Shown: positions 9,448 to 17,279 of the stretch, piece by piece | Layout: each line of letters opens with the position of its first letter | How positions within the stretch are numbered: position 1 is the stretch's first letter | DNA from: Rhizobium johnstonii 3841 | GTDB lineage: Bacteria > Pseudomonadota > Alphaproteobacteria > Rhizobiales > Rhizobiaceae | Reading direction: 5' to 3' | NCBI RefSeq assembly: GCF_000009265.1 | Contig: NC_008380.1 | Location: forward strand, 1,741,501-1,805,500 | Length of the DNA stretch: 64,000 nt | Position numbers and translations under genes: made by a program | The notes under the pieces: model-generated | Database searches by the model: none | Told to the model about the DNA's origin: nothing | Seen by the model: the letters and a program-made list of their open reading frames with translations, nothing else

Positions 9448-9477
9448 TTATTTGTCTGCGGACTTGGTTGTTCCCAT
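9448..9477 (-). CDS. leader peptide MGTTKSADK (cmlA-type attenuator peptide)
   Basis: A 9-codon reading frame, ATG to TAA, encodes MGTTKSADK. It has an AGGG ribosome site about 8 bases upstream and ends right at a strong hairpin. As I recall, the inducible integron gene cmlA is preceded by a 9-residue leader, MSTSKNADK, whose translation stalls on chloramphenicol; six of nine positions are identical here and S/T, N/S changes are mild. The peptide is followed by the homologous exporter. The frame is too short for ordinary gene callers. The identification rests on the match in sequence, position and downstream gene, not on any measurement. Confidence 0.75.
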   Translation of the reverse strand: MGTTKSADK

Positions 9478-9526
9478 GATGCGACCCTGACTGCGGCTTC
9501 GCTCATTTCCGAAGCGCTTTGCCAAG

Positions 9527-9555
9527 TTTCTACCAGCAGAGCGGGAATGCGACAA
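9527..9555 (-). promoter_or_regulatory. possible sigma70 promoter of the leader-exporter unit
   Basis: Reading the minus strand, TTGTCG is followed after 17 bases by TAGAAA, placing transcription start near 9520, about 40 bases before the leader ATG. The -35 box is only a partial match, so this is tentative. Confidence 0.35.
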
Positions 9556-9592
9556 TGGCATGCCGGCACGCTTCCGATTGGTTTAAACAGCG

Positions 9593-9623
9593 CAAAACAA
9601 AAAGGCCGGGTTGCCCCGGCCTT
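9593..9623 (-). terminator. Rho-independent terminator of rplM-rpsI
   Basis: On the minus strand a GC-rich 9-bp stem (AAGGCCGGG with CCCGGCCTT) is followed by TTTTTGTTTT. It lies 26 bases past the rpsI stop codon, exactly where the ribosomal operon should end. Confidence 0.9.
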
Positions 9624-9648
9624 CGTAAATTCCATCTGTCCGAAGCGA

Positions 9649-10116
9649 TTAACGCTTGGAGAACTGGAACGAGCGGCGGGCCTTTGCCTTGCCGTACTTC
9701 TTGCGTTCGACGACGCGGCTGTCGCGGGTCAGGAAGCCGCCCTTCTTCAGTACCGCGCGCAGGCCCGGTTCGAAGTAGGTGAGCGCCTTGGACACGCCAT
9801 GGCGAACGGCACCGGCCTGGCCGGAGAGGCCGCCGCCGGCAACGGTTGCGACGATGTCGAACTGGCCGTCACGGGCAGCCGCAACAATCGGCTGGCGCAG
9901 GATCATCTGCAGCACCGGACGTGCGAAATATTCCGCGAATTCCTTGCCGTTGACGGTGATCTTGCCGGAGCCCGGCTTGACCCAGACGCGGGCGACAGCG
10001 TTCTTGCGCTTGCCGGTCGCGTAGGAGCGGCCGAGCGAGTCGACCTTGCGGACGTGGGCCGGAGCAGCAGCTTCGGAAACCGTGCCGAGATCCTTCAGGG
10101 AGGAGAGGTCAGCCAT
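9649..10116 (-). CDS. rpsI: 30S ribosomal protein S9
   Basis: A 155-residue S9/uS9 protein. The conserved core is plain: [20 protein letters not shown], then FARPVLQMI, the [19 protein letters not shown] loop and the tail [16 protein letters not shown], whose last Arg reaches the P-site tRNA. The N-terminal 30 residues are an alphaproteobacterial extension. It follows rplM with one base between stop and start, the usual L13-S9 pair, and ends at a strong terminator. Confidence 0.98.
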   Translation of the reverse strand: MADLSSLKDLGTVSEAAAPAHVRKVDSLGRSYATGKRKNAVARVWVKPGSGKITVNGKEFAEYFARPVLQMILRQPIVAAARDGQFDIVATVAGGGLSGQAGAVRHGVSKALTYFEPGLRAVLKKGGFLTRDSRVVERKKYGKAKARRSFQFSKR

Positions 10117-10117
10117 A

Positions 10118-10582
10118 TCAGGCGCTCCTTACGTTCTTTTTGTTGAGCGCGGCAACGTCGAGGGCGACCGGCTGCTGGGCTTCATGGGGATGGTTGGAGC
10201 CGGCGTAAACGCGCAGGTTCTTCATCTGGCGACGGCCGAGCGGGCCACGCGGAACCATGCGTTCGACGGCCTTTTCGAGGACGCGCTCCGGGAAGCGGCC
10301 TTCGATGATCTGGCGTGCGCTGCGTTCCTTGATGCCGCCGGCATAACCGGTGTGCCAGTAGTAGACCTTGTCGGAATACTTCTTGCCGGTGAAAACGACC
10401 TTTTCGGCATTGATGACGATGACGTTGTCGCCGTCGTCAACGTGAGGCGTGAAGGTTGCCTTGTGCTTGCCGCGCAGGCGCATAGCGATGATGGAAGCGA
10501 GACGGCCAACGACCAGCCCTTCGGCGTCGATGATCACCCACTTCTTCTCCACCTCTGCAGGCTTCTGGGAGAAGGTTGCCAT
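10118..10582 (-). CDS. rplM: 50S ribosomal protein L13
   Basis: A 154-residue L13/uL13 protein, with [18 protein letters not shown] at the start, [35 protein letters not shown] and the [20 protein letters not shown] signature. The start at 10582 gives [15 protein letters not shown], the usual rhizobial N-terminus; the frame is open farther upstream but that stretch is the leader. It is the first gene of the rplM-rpsI operon. A sigma70 promoter and a terminator-like hairpin lie 85-150 bases upstream. Confidence 0.98.
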   Translation of the reverse strand: MATFSQKPAEVEKKWVIIDAEGLVVGRLASIIAMRLRGKHKATFTPHVDDGDNVIVINAEKVVFTGKKYSDKVYYWHTGYAGGIKERSARQIIEGRFPERVLEKAVERMVPRGPLGRRQMKNLRVYAGSNHPHEAQQPVALDVAALNKKNVRSA

Positions 10583-10665
10583 AGTGAATACTCTCTTTTG
10601 GGACCCTTGGCCCGAGGGCTTGAAGGGCGTTTCTTGTTGCTTGGATTGGCAGGCTTTAGGCATGC

Positions 10666-10694
10666 CAAAAAGAAAGCAGCCCGGACAGGCTGCG
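10666..10694 (-). terminator. terminator-like hairpin in the rplM 5' leader (possible attenuator)
   Basis: On the minus strand GCAGCC pairs with GGCTGC over a 6-base loop and is followed by TTTCTTTTT, the form of an intrinsic terminator. It starts only a few bases after the predicted transcription start of rplM. No gene upstream on this strand needs a terminator here, so a role in controlling rplM is likely, but unproven. Confidence 0.5.
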
Positions 10695-10705
10695 TTCTGA
10701 GGCGG

Positions 10706-10734
10706 TGTATAAAGGCAATGTGACATTGGGTCAA
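10706..10734 (-). promoter_or_regulatory. sigma70 promoter of rplM-rpsI
   Basis: Minus-strand TTGACC and TATACA are separated by exactly 17 bases, close to the rhizobial housekeeping consensus. Start of transcription would be near 10699, giving a leader of about 117 bases. The rest of the 314-bp gap up to the LysR gene is AT-rich and holds no gene I can support. Confidence 0.75.
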
Positions 10735-10896
10735 TATCGATATCCCGAAGGATCTGAAAAATTTTGAAGTAAAAACAAATACTTAGATATGTGGTATTTT
10801 GATACCTCATATTTCGGCGGTCGCGAACTGCTGCGCCCGACGTTTTTCATGTCGTTTCTGCCGGTTTGAAATCGCTACGACGGTCGAAAGCAGCTC

Positions 10897-11775
10897 TCAA
10901 CCTTTGAACGCGCGCAGGCATTTCATCATTTCGCGAAGGCCGCGTGTCAGATGTTTGTCCCGGCGCAGAACCATGCCGAGGCGGCGCGTGAGCCGCGGGT
11001 TCAGCGATGAAGTCGTCACAAGGCCGGCGCGGTCGCGCTTCAGCGCCAGCCCCGGCAGGATCGACCAGCCGAGCCCCACGGCCACCAGCTCCTTGATCGC
11101 CTCGATGCTGCCGAACTCCATCGCAGGTCGGATCCTGGTATCCGGTGCAGCCAGCCACGCGTCGATTGCCCGCCTGGTATTGCCGCCCTCATAAAGCAGC
11201 AGCGTCCTGTCGCGCATGAAGGCCGCGTCCGGTCCGCCTTCGGGCATCAGGCTGCCCGCAGGCGCGACGGCCAGCAATTCCTCCTCGTAGAACGGCTCGA
11301 TCTCGAAGTTGCGTCCGGATGCCGGCAGGGCGACGACGGCGATGTCGAGGCGGTTGGCTTCCAGATCACGCAGAATGTCGTTGGCATCGCCGATGCGCAC
11401 GGTGATTTCGAGGCCGGGCATGGATTTTCTGGCAACGGCGATGGCGCGTGGAAGCAGATGGATCGACGCCGTGCCGCCGCTGCCGATGCGCACACGGCCG
11501 CTGGCGCCATCTCTGTACGGCATCATCGCTTCTTCCGCGGCAGCCGATTCCTGGAGCAGCCGCCTTGCATGCACGAGCAGGTCGAGGCCTGCAGCGGTCG
11601 GCTGCGCCCGCCGCCCGACACGCTCGATCAGCCGGACGCCGAGCCGCTGTTCGAGCCCCTTCACCTGCAGGCTGACGGCCGGTTGCGTCAGGCCTTCCTT
11701 GTCGGCTGCGGCCGTAAAGCTTCCGAGATCGGCGACGTTGACGAAGGCGGCAAGCTGATCGAGGTGGAGAGGCAT
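10897..11775 (-). CDS. LysR-family transcriptional regulator
   Basis: A 292-residue LTTR. The N-terminal winged helix-turn-helix is typical: LDQLAAFVNVADLGSFTAAA, then LTQPAVSLQVKGLEQRLGVRLIER; a periplasmic-binding-like effector domain fills residues 90-290. The ATG at 11775 is preferred (AAGGA ten bases upstream, helix begins three residues in); a start 42 codons earlier has no support. LTTRs often control a divergent neighbour, here the DUF1127 gene 94 bp away or the enoyl-CoA hydratase gene behind it, but the effector cannot be guessed. Confidence 0.9.
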   Translation of the reverse strand: MPLHLDQLAAFVNVADLGSFTAAADKEGLTQPAVSLQVKGLEQRLGVRLIERVGRRAQPTAAGLDLLVHARRLLQESAAAEEAMMPYRDGASGRVRIGSGGTASIHLLPRAIAVARKSMPGLEITVRIGDANDILRDLEANRLDIAVVALPASGRNFEIEPFYEEELLAVAPAGSLMPEGGPDAAFMRDRTLLLYEGGNTRRAIDAWLAAPDTRIRPAMEFGSIEAIKELVAVGLGWSILPGLALKRDRAGLVTTSSLNPRLTRRLGMVLRRDKHLTRGLREMMKCLRAFKG

Positions 11776-11869
11776 ACAAAAGAAATCCTTATGCATATCA
11801 TAATATCCATAAGCTTCTTTCGCGGCATCTTCCAGCGCATCTTTCATCCGTTGAAGAAAGGAAGAAGAG

Positions 11870-12100
11870 ATGGCCTTGGAATTAAGCGGGATCCTTGACA
11901 CACCTCGCGATATCGTTCGGTCGAGACTTCACGGCATGGCGCGTTGGAGCCTGCGGCTGCTGATGACGATCGAGCATCACCTCGAAAAGCGCCGCAGCCG
12001 CCGCAAGCTTTTGGAACTCACCGACGACGAGCTTTGCGATGTCGGTCTGACCCGTGCGCAGGCAAGCGCCGAGACATCGAAGTCGTGGTTCTGGTCCTGA
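11870..12100 (+). CDS. DUF1127 (YjiS-like) small protein
   Basis: A 76-residue protein whose second half carries the DUF1127 pattern: basic helix HLEKRRSRRKLLELTDDELCDVGLT. These small Arg-rich proteins are abundant in Rhizobiaceae; some bind RNA and affect phosphate or metabolic regulation. Start is ATG after AAAGGAAGAAGAG. The gene is divergent from the LysR regulator and 95 bp upstream of the enoyl-CoA hydratase gene. Confidence 0.8.
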   Translation: MALELSGILDTPRDIVRSRLHGMARWSLRLLMTIEHHLEKRRSRRKLLELTDDELCDVGLTRAQASAETSKSWFWS

Positions 12101-12195
12101 CAGCAGCGGCCTCTGCCGGGAGTGCGGATCCTGCTCGAAATTTCCGGCGCCTTGTGGCAAAACGTCTGCCTGGAATCGAGCGCAGGGAGAGCATC

Positions 12196-13026
12196 ATGGC
12201 CGAAATCGTATCCTTCCGGAAGGACGCCGCCGGAGCGGAAGAGGGCGGCTTGCTGACCCGCTCGCTGCGCGACGGCGTGCTGCGGCTCGTGCTCAACAAC
12301 CCACCGGCCAATGTGCTTTCGATCGCGCTTCTCGAAGCGCTGCTGGAGGAGCTCGAGACGGCCGGGGCAGAGCCGGATGTGCGCGTCGTCGTCATCGCCT
12401 CGACCGGCAATGTCTTTTCCGCCGGGCATGATCTCAAGGAACTGACGGCCCGTCGCGCCGATGAAGATCAGGGTGCCGGTTTCTTCGAAAAGACCTTTCG
12501 GCTCGCTGCCGATCTGATGCTGAAGATCACGCATCTGCCGAAGCCTGTCATCGCCGAGATCGACGGGCTTGCAACGGCTGCGGGCTGCCAGCTCGTTGCC
12601 TCCTGCGATCTGGCGATCTGCACGGATAGTTCGACATTCTGCACCCCGGGCGTCAACATCGGCCTGTTCTGTTCGACGCCGATGGTGGCCGTTTCCCGTG
12701 CCGCGCACCGCAAGCAGGCGATGGAAATGCTGCTGACCGGCGAGACGATCGACGCCTCGACCGCCAAGGATTTCGGCCTCGTCAACCGTATCGTGCCGAA
12801 GCAGTATCTGGCGCAGGTGGTTTCCAAATATGCGGCAGTGATCGCCAGCAAGTCGCCGCTGACGCTGAAGATCGGCAAGGAAGCCTTCAACCGGCAGCTC
12901 GAACTGCCGGTGGAGGCGGCATATGATTATACCGCCAGGGTGATGGTCGAGAACATGCTGACTGAGGATGCGCAGGAAGGGATCGGCGCCTTCCTCGGCA
13001 AGCGCAAGCCGGAATGGAAGGGTTAG
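12196..13026 (+). CDS. enoyl-CoA hydratase/isomerase family protein (ECHDC3-like)
   Basis: A 276-residue crotonase-fold protein. Oxyanion-hole segments are FSAGHDLKEL (first) and IDGLATAAGCQLVASCDLAI (second), followed by FCTPGVNIGLFCSTPMVAV. The usual catalytic glutamates of classical hydratases are not evident, as the position after the second loop holds AAGCQ, which is the form of the mammalian ECHDC3 group; a hydratase activity is therefore not certain. The start is the ATG after CAGGGAGAGC. The TAG stop is part of a 20-bp-arm palindrome. Confidence 0.85.
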   Translation: MAEIVSFRKDAAGAEEGGLLTRSLRDGVLRLVLNNPPANVLSIALLEALLEELETAGAEPDVRVVVIASTGNVFSAGHDLKELTARRADEDQGAGFFEKTFRLAADLMLKITHLPKPVIAEIDGLATAAGCQLVASCDLAICTDSSTFCTPGVNIGLFCSTPMVAVSRAAHRKQAMEMLLTGETIDASTAKDFGLVNRIVPKQYLAQVVSKYAAVIASKSPLTLKIGKEAFNRQLELPVEAAYDYTARVMVENMLTEDAQEGIGAFLGKRKPEWKG

Positions 13027-13072
13027 AGCCTTTCCTGGTCAGAATGCTGCAATCTGACCAGGAAAGGCTCTA
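13024..13072. repeat. perfect 20-bp-arm palindrome between convergent genes
   Basis: TAGAGCCTTTCCTGGTCAGA and its exact reverse complement flank a 9-base loop. The left arm supplies the TAG stop of the enoyl-CoA hydratase gene; the EamA gene stop is 4 bases beyond the right arm. It may serve as a bidirectional terminator or mRNA-end stabiliser. It is a different family from the RIME-like copies in this window. Confidence 0.8.
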
Positions 13073-13076
13073 GCGA

Positions 13077-13913
13077 TCACGCCAGTTTCAGAAGCAGCCC
13101 GCCGATCGCGATGACGACGCCGGCGACGTAGCGCCAGATGCTGGCTTTTTCCTTGAAGACGGTGATCGAGATCACCAGCGCAAACAGGATCGCGGTTTCG
13201 CGCAAGGCTGCGACGGTCGCGACCGGGGCTTTCGTCATCGCCCAGAGCGCCAGTCCGTAGGAAGCGATCGAGCCGGCGCCGCCGATGAGGCCGCGCCACC
13301 AGTTGCGGCGAACGTGACGCACCACGGCGAAAGCGCCGCGCTGGGACGCTGCCCAGGAAAACAGCAGCACCGGCGGCAGCAGCGACATCCACAAAGTGTA
13401 GGAAATCGCATTGCCGGAGATGCGCGCGCCGATTCCGTCGACATAGGTGTAGCTGGCGATGACGCAGGCATTGGCAAGCGAGAGGATGACGGCGCGGCTG
13501 CTGCCGCGCCGCGCCTCGAGGGCGAGTGTCAGCACGCCGGCCGAGATCGTCATCGTACCGGCAAGAGCGCCGCCGGAAAGATTTTCCTTCAGGATGAAAC
13601 CGCTTGTCGCGGCGATCAGGAGTGGCGCGCAGCCACGCATCAGCGGATAGACGAGGCCGATATCGCCAGCCCGGTAGGCGGCGGCGACCAGCTGAAAGTA
13701 GGCAAACTGCAGGATGGCAGAGGCGCCGATGAACGGCCATGCCGAGGCGTGCGGCAACGGCAGGAATGGCAGGAATGGCAGTGCCGAAACCGCGCCGCCG
13801 GCCGAGATCAGCGCCGCATCGAGGGACTTATCGCTCCCCGCCTTGATGATGGCGTTCCATGTCGCGTGCAGCAGTGCGCCGAAGAGAACGAGCAGGATGA
13901 CGTCGAGAGGCAA
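13077..13913 (-). CDS. EamA/DMT-family permease
   Basis: A 278-residue protein with ten hydrophobic segments in two EamA repeats (for example LVLFGALLHATWNAIIKAGS at the N-terminus and AVILSLANACVIASYTYVDG at the start of the second half, EKASIWRYVAGVVIAIGG at the end). Drug/metabolite transporters of this type move small solutes; the substrate is unknown. The only plausible start is TTG at 13913 and no strong ribosome site is visible, so the exact N-terminus is uncertain. Confidence 0.8.
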   Translation of the reverse strand: MPLDVILLVLFGALLHATWNAIIKAGSDKSLDAALISAGGAVSALPFLPFLPLPHASAWPFIGASAILQFAYFQLVAAAYRAGDIGLVYPLMRGCAPLLIAATSGFILKENLSGGALAGTMTISAGVLTLALEARRGSSRAVILSLANACVIASYTYVDGIGARISGNAISYTLWMSLLPPVLLFSWAASQRGAFAVVRHVRRNWWRGLIGGAGSIASYGLALWAMTKAPVATVAALRETAILFALVISITVFKEKASIWRYVAGVVIAIGGLLLKLA

Positions 13914-14388
13914 GGGAGTAATCCGGAAAGGATGAAAGGAGGCGGAACACGCCTCGCCTTCGGCGTTTCAAATTCCTGAAAAGACAACTGGGATTTGCAC
14001 GAAAACGTACGGCTGTGGTCGTTTATGCGTTCATATGTCGAATAGCATCCTTTCAGTATGTGAACAATGGTGGGGCATTGGAGCAATTTTTACGTGCGCG
14101 CGACATACGTTCAATCCATGCGACGTTTTCAACTATGAGATGCTTCTAATGGATACGGGAACAAACGGCAGCATTATCGCGAACAAAAAGAGAAAATACC
14201 TCCGGGAATTCGGGAAGCGATTATTCTATGCTGCTGAAATATAGATATTATTCTATAGCTTTGACATACGGGAAAATTAAAGCTTTTGGTTGTGCAATCT
14301 TCAGGAAATCGCAGCGCGGAATTGAGCTCAAACCTTTCGCAAACGCGAAAGACGTACAGTTTCGGCGGCTGTCACGACGGCGAAAAAA
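13914..14388. other. 475-bp gap without a supported gene
   Basis: This stretch is lower in GC than its surroundings. A 69-codon frame at 14035-14244 has no ribosome site and no recognisable features. I see no RNA gene or repeat. Confidence 0.5.
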
Positions 14389-14712
14389 TCAAAGCTGATG
14401 ATGCGGAACGAAGAGCATCCCGTCAAGGTTGTCGATGCTCTGGCAGTTCAGTACCTGGCAGCGGGGAGTGTCTTTTGAAGGGATATATGTCCATTCCGCA
14501 TAATCGGTCGCGTCGCAATAATTGCTGTTGCGGACATAGCGATCATAGAGCGGCAAGCCACGCGGGGACTGGTAGCGGAAGATGACGGCGCCTTGATTGT
14601 GGATGGCGGCGCGCACGCTGGCACAACTCATGGTGAGCGGATTGTAACGCGAGATCGCCAGCGCCGGCGATGCGGCGAGCACGAGCATGAGGGCAAGAGC
14701 GAATTTTTTCAT
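14389..14712 (-). CDS. small exported protein of unknown function
   Basis: A 107-residue protein that begins MKKFALALMLVLAASPALA, a clear Sec signal peptide with an AxA cleavage site, followed by a mature part of about 88 residues with four cysteines (SCASV, SNYCDA, RCQVLNC) that could form two disulfides in the periplasm. The ATG at 14712 has GAGG 8 bases upstream. I do not recognise the family with certainty; rhizobial genomes hold many such short Cys-containing exported proteins. It is divergent from the CoA-binding protein gene. Confidence 0.75.
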   Translation of the reverse strand: MKKFALALMLVLAASPALAISRYNPLTMSCASVRAAIHNQGAVIFRYQSPRGLPLYDRYVRNSNYCDATDYAEWTYIPSKDTPRCQVLNCQSIDNLDGMLFVPHHQL

Positions 14713-14737
14713 CGAATCATCCTCAAGGATTATCCAG

Positions 14738-14769
14738 TTCATATATACGGGCCAATTCATATATACGGG
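14738..14769. repeat. two 14-bp direct repeats, 18-bp period
   Basis: TTCATATATACGGG occurs at 14738-14751 and 14756-14769, identical, in the divergent promoter region between the small exported protein and the CoA-binding protein. The spacing is close to two helical turns, so it could be a tandem operator; no known regulator site comes to mind. Confidence 0.6.
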
Positions 14770-14850
14770 AAAGACACGCAGCCGGTTTCACGGAAACGCA
14801 AAAAAACATGCCGGCCGTGCAGAAGGGCTTTCGGGAGTGGAGAAGTCGAT

Positions 14851-15279
14851 ATGAATCACGACGCCTATACGGATGATTACCTCGCCGGCATCCTGCATTC
14901 GGTAAAGACCATCGCGCTGACCGGCGCTTCGCCCAATCCGGCCCGGCCGAGCAACGGCGTCATGGGTTATCTGCTGTCGCGCGGCTACGAGGTCATTCCT
15001 GTCAATCCGGGGCAGGCGGGCAAACAGATCCAGGGCCGCACCGTTTATGCCCGGCTCGCCGACATTCCCGTGCCGATCGACATGGTCGACGTATTTCGCG
15101 CCTCCGAATATCTGGATGGCGTCGTCGAGGAGGCGCTGGCGCTGAGGCCGCTGCCGAAGATCATCTGGTCTCAACTTGGTGTGCGCGACGATGCGGCTGC
15201 GGCAAAGGCGGAGGCCGTCGGCATCCAGGTGGTGATGAACCGCTGCCCGGCGATCGAGTATCCTCGTCTTATTGCCTGA
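14851..15279 (+). CDS. CoA-binding (YccU-like) Rossmann-fold protein
   Basis: A 142-residue protein matching the CoA_binding family: KTIALTGASPNPARPSNGVMGYLLSRGYEVIPVNPG at the N-terminus is the nucleotide-binding beta-alpha-beta, and QLGVRDDAAAAKAEAVGIQVVMNRCPAIEYPRL the C-terminal part. Members bind CoA or related nucleotides, function unknown. GGAG stands 11 bases before the ATG. It lies 117 bp upstream of metY, a possible pairing in sulfur or acyl metabolism that is only suggested by position. Confidence 0.85.
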   Translation: MNHDAYTDDYLAGILHSVKTIALTGASPNPARPSNGVMGYLLSRGYEVIPVNPGQAGKQIQGRTVYARLADIPVPIDMVDVFRASEYLDGVVEEALALRPLPKIIWSQLGVRDDAAAAKAEAVGIQVVMNRCPAIEYPRLIA

Positions 15280-15396
15280 GTTGCGATCCGCTGAGACGGA
15301 TTTTCCACCGAACGCCCATGGGTTGAAACGGATCGCGATTAACTTTCGCAAGCGACAGGCTATGATCCTGCCCGTCAGCAACAACTGGAGGACGAC

Positions 15397-16680
15397 ATGG
15401 CCAAGAACGATCCGGGATTCAACACGTTGGCGATCCATGCCGGTGCGCAGCCCGACCCGGCGACGGGCGCGCGGGTAACACCGATCTACCAGACGACCGC
15501 TTTCGTCTTCAATGATTCCGATCATGCCGCCGCCCTCTTCGGTCTGCAGGCTTTCGGCAACATCTATACCCGCATCATGAACCCGACACAGGCCGTGCTC
15601 GAGGAGCGCGTTGCAGCACTCGAAGGCGGCACGGCAGCCCTGGCCGTTGCCTCCGGCCATGCGGCGCAGATGATCGTCTTCCACACCATCATGCGCCCCG
15701 GCGAGAATTTCATCGCTGCCCGCCAGCTCTATGGCGGCTCGGTCAACCAGTTCGGCCATGCCTTCGAGAATTTTGGCTGGCAGGTGCGTTGGGCCGATGC
15801 CGCCGATCCGGCAAGCTTCGAAAGCCAGATCGACGACAAGACGCGCGGCATCTTCATCGAAAGCCTGGCCAATCCCGGCGGCACCTTCGTTGATATCGCT
15901 GCGATTGCCGACGTCGCACATCGCCACGGCCTGCCGCTGATCGTCGACAATACGATGGCGACACCCTATCTCATCCGCCCGATCGAGCACGGCGCCGACA
16001 TCGTCGTGCATTCGCTGACGAAGTTTCTCGGCGGCCACGGCAATTCCATGGGCGGCCTCATCGTCGACGGCGGCACCTTCGACTGGTCGAAATCCGGCAA
16101 TTACCCGATGCTGTCGAGCCCGCGGCCGGAATATAACGGCATGGTGCTGCACGCGAGCTTCGGCAATTTCGCCTTTGCGATCGCTGCTCGCGTGCTCGGC
16201 CTGCGCGATCTCGGGCCGGCGATCTCGCCCTTCAATGCCTTCCTGATCCTGACCGGTATCGAGACGCTGCCGCTCAGGATGCAGCGCCACAGCGACAATG
16301 CGATCGCCGTCGCCAAATGGCTGAAGGCGCACAGCAAGATCGCCTGGGTGAATTATGCCGGCCTCGACGACGACCCGAACTACGCCCTGCAGCAGCGCTA
16401 TTCGCCGAAGGGCGCCGGCTCCGTCTTCACCTTCGGCCTCAAGGGCGGCTACGAGGCGGGCAAGACACTGGTCGAGGGGCTGGAGCTCTTCTCCCATCTT
16501 GCCAATATCGGCGACACCCGCTCGCTCGTCATTCATCCGGCCTCGACGACGCACCGGCAGTTGACCGACGAGCAGAGGATCGCCGCCGGCGCCGGGCCTG
16601 ACGTGGTCCGCCTTTCCGTCGGCATCGAGGACGTCAAGGACATCATCGCCGATCTTGAACAGGCGCTCTCGAAGATCTGA
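15397..16680 (+). CDS. metY: O-acetylhomoserine (thiol)-lyase, PLP-dependent
   Basis: A 427-residue enzyme of the Cys/Met metabolism PLP family that makes homocysteine (or methionine) from O-acetylhomoserine and sulfide or methanethiol. Visible are [25 protein letters not shown], the ASGHAAQ phosphate-binding loop, the Tyr of [18 protein letters not shown] with the pyridine-nitrogen Asp, and the PLP lysine in [16 protein letters not shown]. The length of about 430 residues and the [12 protein letters not shown] form fit MetY rather than cystathionine lyase. CTGGAGGACG precedes the ATG. I looked for a SAM riboswitch in the 117-bp leader and found none. Confidence 0.93.
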   Translation: MAKNDPGFNTLAIHAGAQPDPATGARVTPIYQTTAFVFNDSDHAAALFGLQAFGNIYTRIMNPTQAVLEERVAALEGGTAALAVASGHAAQMIVFHTIMRPGENFIAARQLYGGSVNQFGHAFENFGWQVRWADAADPASFESQIDDKTRGIFIESLANPGGTFVDIAAIADVAHRHGLPLIVDNTMATPYLIRPIEHGADIVVHSLTKFLGGHGNSMGGLIVDGGTFDWSKSGNYPMLSSPRPEYNGMVLHASFGNFAFAIAARVLGLRDLGPAISPFNAFLILTGIETLPLRMQRHSDNAIAVAKWLKAHSKIAWVNYAGLDDDPNYALQQRYSPKGAGSVFTFGLKGGYEAGKTLVEGLELFSHLANIGDTRSLVIHPASTTHRQLTDEQRIAAGAGPDVVRLSVGIEDVKDIIADLEQALSKI

Positions 16681-16697
16681 TATCAGAGGGATCTACG

Positions 16698-17048
16698 GTG
16701 ACCATGGCAAATTTCATCACCTTCGCCATCGACGGCGTCGAACCCGAGTTCGGCGCCCCAGAGGCAGACCGGATCATTTCCGGCGACCCACACTTCCGTA
16801 CCTGGAACCTGGAAGAGGCCGAAGGCGGCCTTTATTCCGGCATTTGGGAGGCGACACCAGGCAAGTGGCGGATCGTCTACGAGGAATGGGAATATTTCAG
16901 CCTGCTGGCCGGCCATTCGATCGTGACGGAGGAGGGCGGTGAGCCGGTGCATCTGAAGGCGGGCGACCGGATGATCCTCAGACCCGGCTTCAAGGGAACA
17001 TGGGAAGTGGTTGAAACGACTCGCAAAGACTATGTGATCAAGGTTTGA
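16698..17048 (+). CDS. cupin-domain protein (Cupin_3/DUF861-like)
   Basis: A 116-residue single-domain beta-barrel with a cupin pattern: WEATPGKWRIVYEEWEYFSLLAGHSIVTEEGG, then HLKAGDRMILRPGFKGTWEVVE. This variety lacks the His-rich metal site of enzymatic cupins and is common in sugar or ureidoglycolate-type proteins. It is 17 bases after metY and may be cotranscribed. GTG at 16698, with AGAGGG before it, is preferred; ATG two codons later is the alternative. Confidence 0.75.
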   Translation: MTMANFITFAIDGVEPEFGAPEADRIISGDPHFRTWNLEEAEGGLYSGIWEATPGKWRIVYEEWEYFSLLAGHSIVTEEGGEPVHLKAGDRMILRPGFKGTWEVVETTRKDYVIKV

Positions 17049-17279
17049 GCGGGCCAGCAGACCGACGCTGACGATGGCGGGCCTGTCCCGATTTGCGGCG
17101 ATGACGGCCCGTCTTTCTGCGAATGGCGGCGCCTCTTTCCCGGATAGCACGCTTTTAACCAAACCCATTAATTGGGCCTACATCGCCAAATGCTATATCT
17201 TATCTGCAGCGCATTGCGGACATGATGTCTCCTGCCGTCCCACAGACATGGCCTTGCAATTAATCTTTGCGGAATTTGC

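Noticed and set aside
14035..14244. 69-codon frame in the gap after the EamA gene
   Set aside because: No ribosome site, no similarity or signal, and AT-rich local composition.
15280..15396. Possible SAM riboswitch before metY
   Set aside because: SAM-II is common before methionine genes in rhizobia, but its conserved blocks (GCAAGC...GCTAAA) are not there; only a plain 8-bp inverted repeat (GCGATCCG/CGGATCGC) is seen.
14788..16554. 588-codon open frame opposite metY
   Set aside because: It is the antisense shadow of a high-GC gene with a clear PLP-enzyme signature on the other strand; no ribosome site or known domain.
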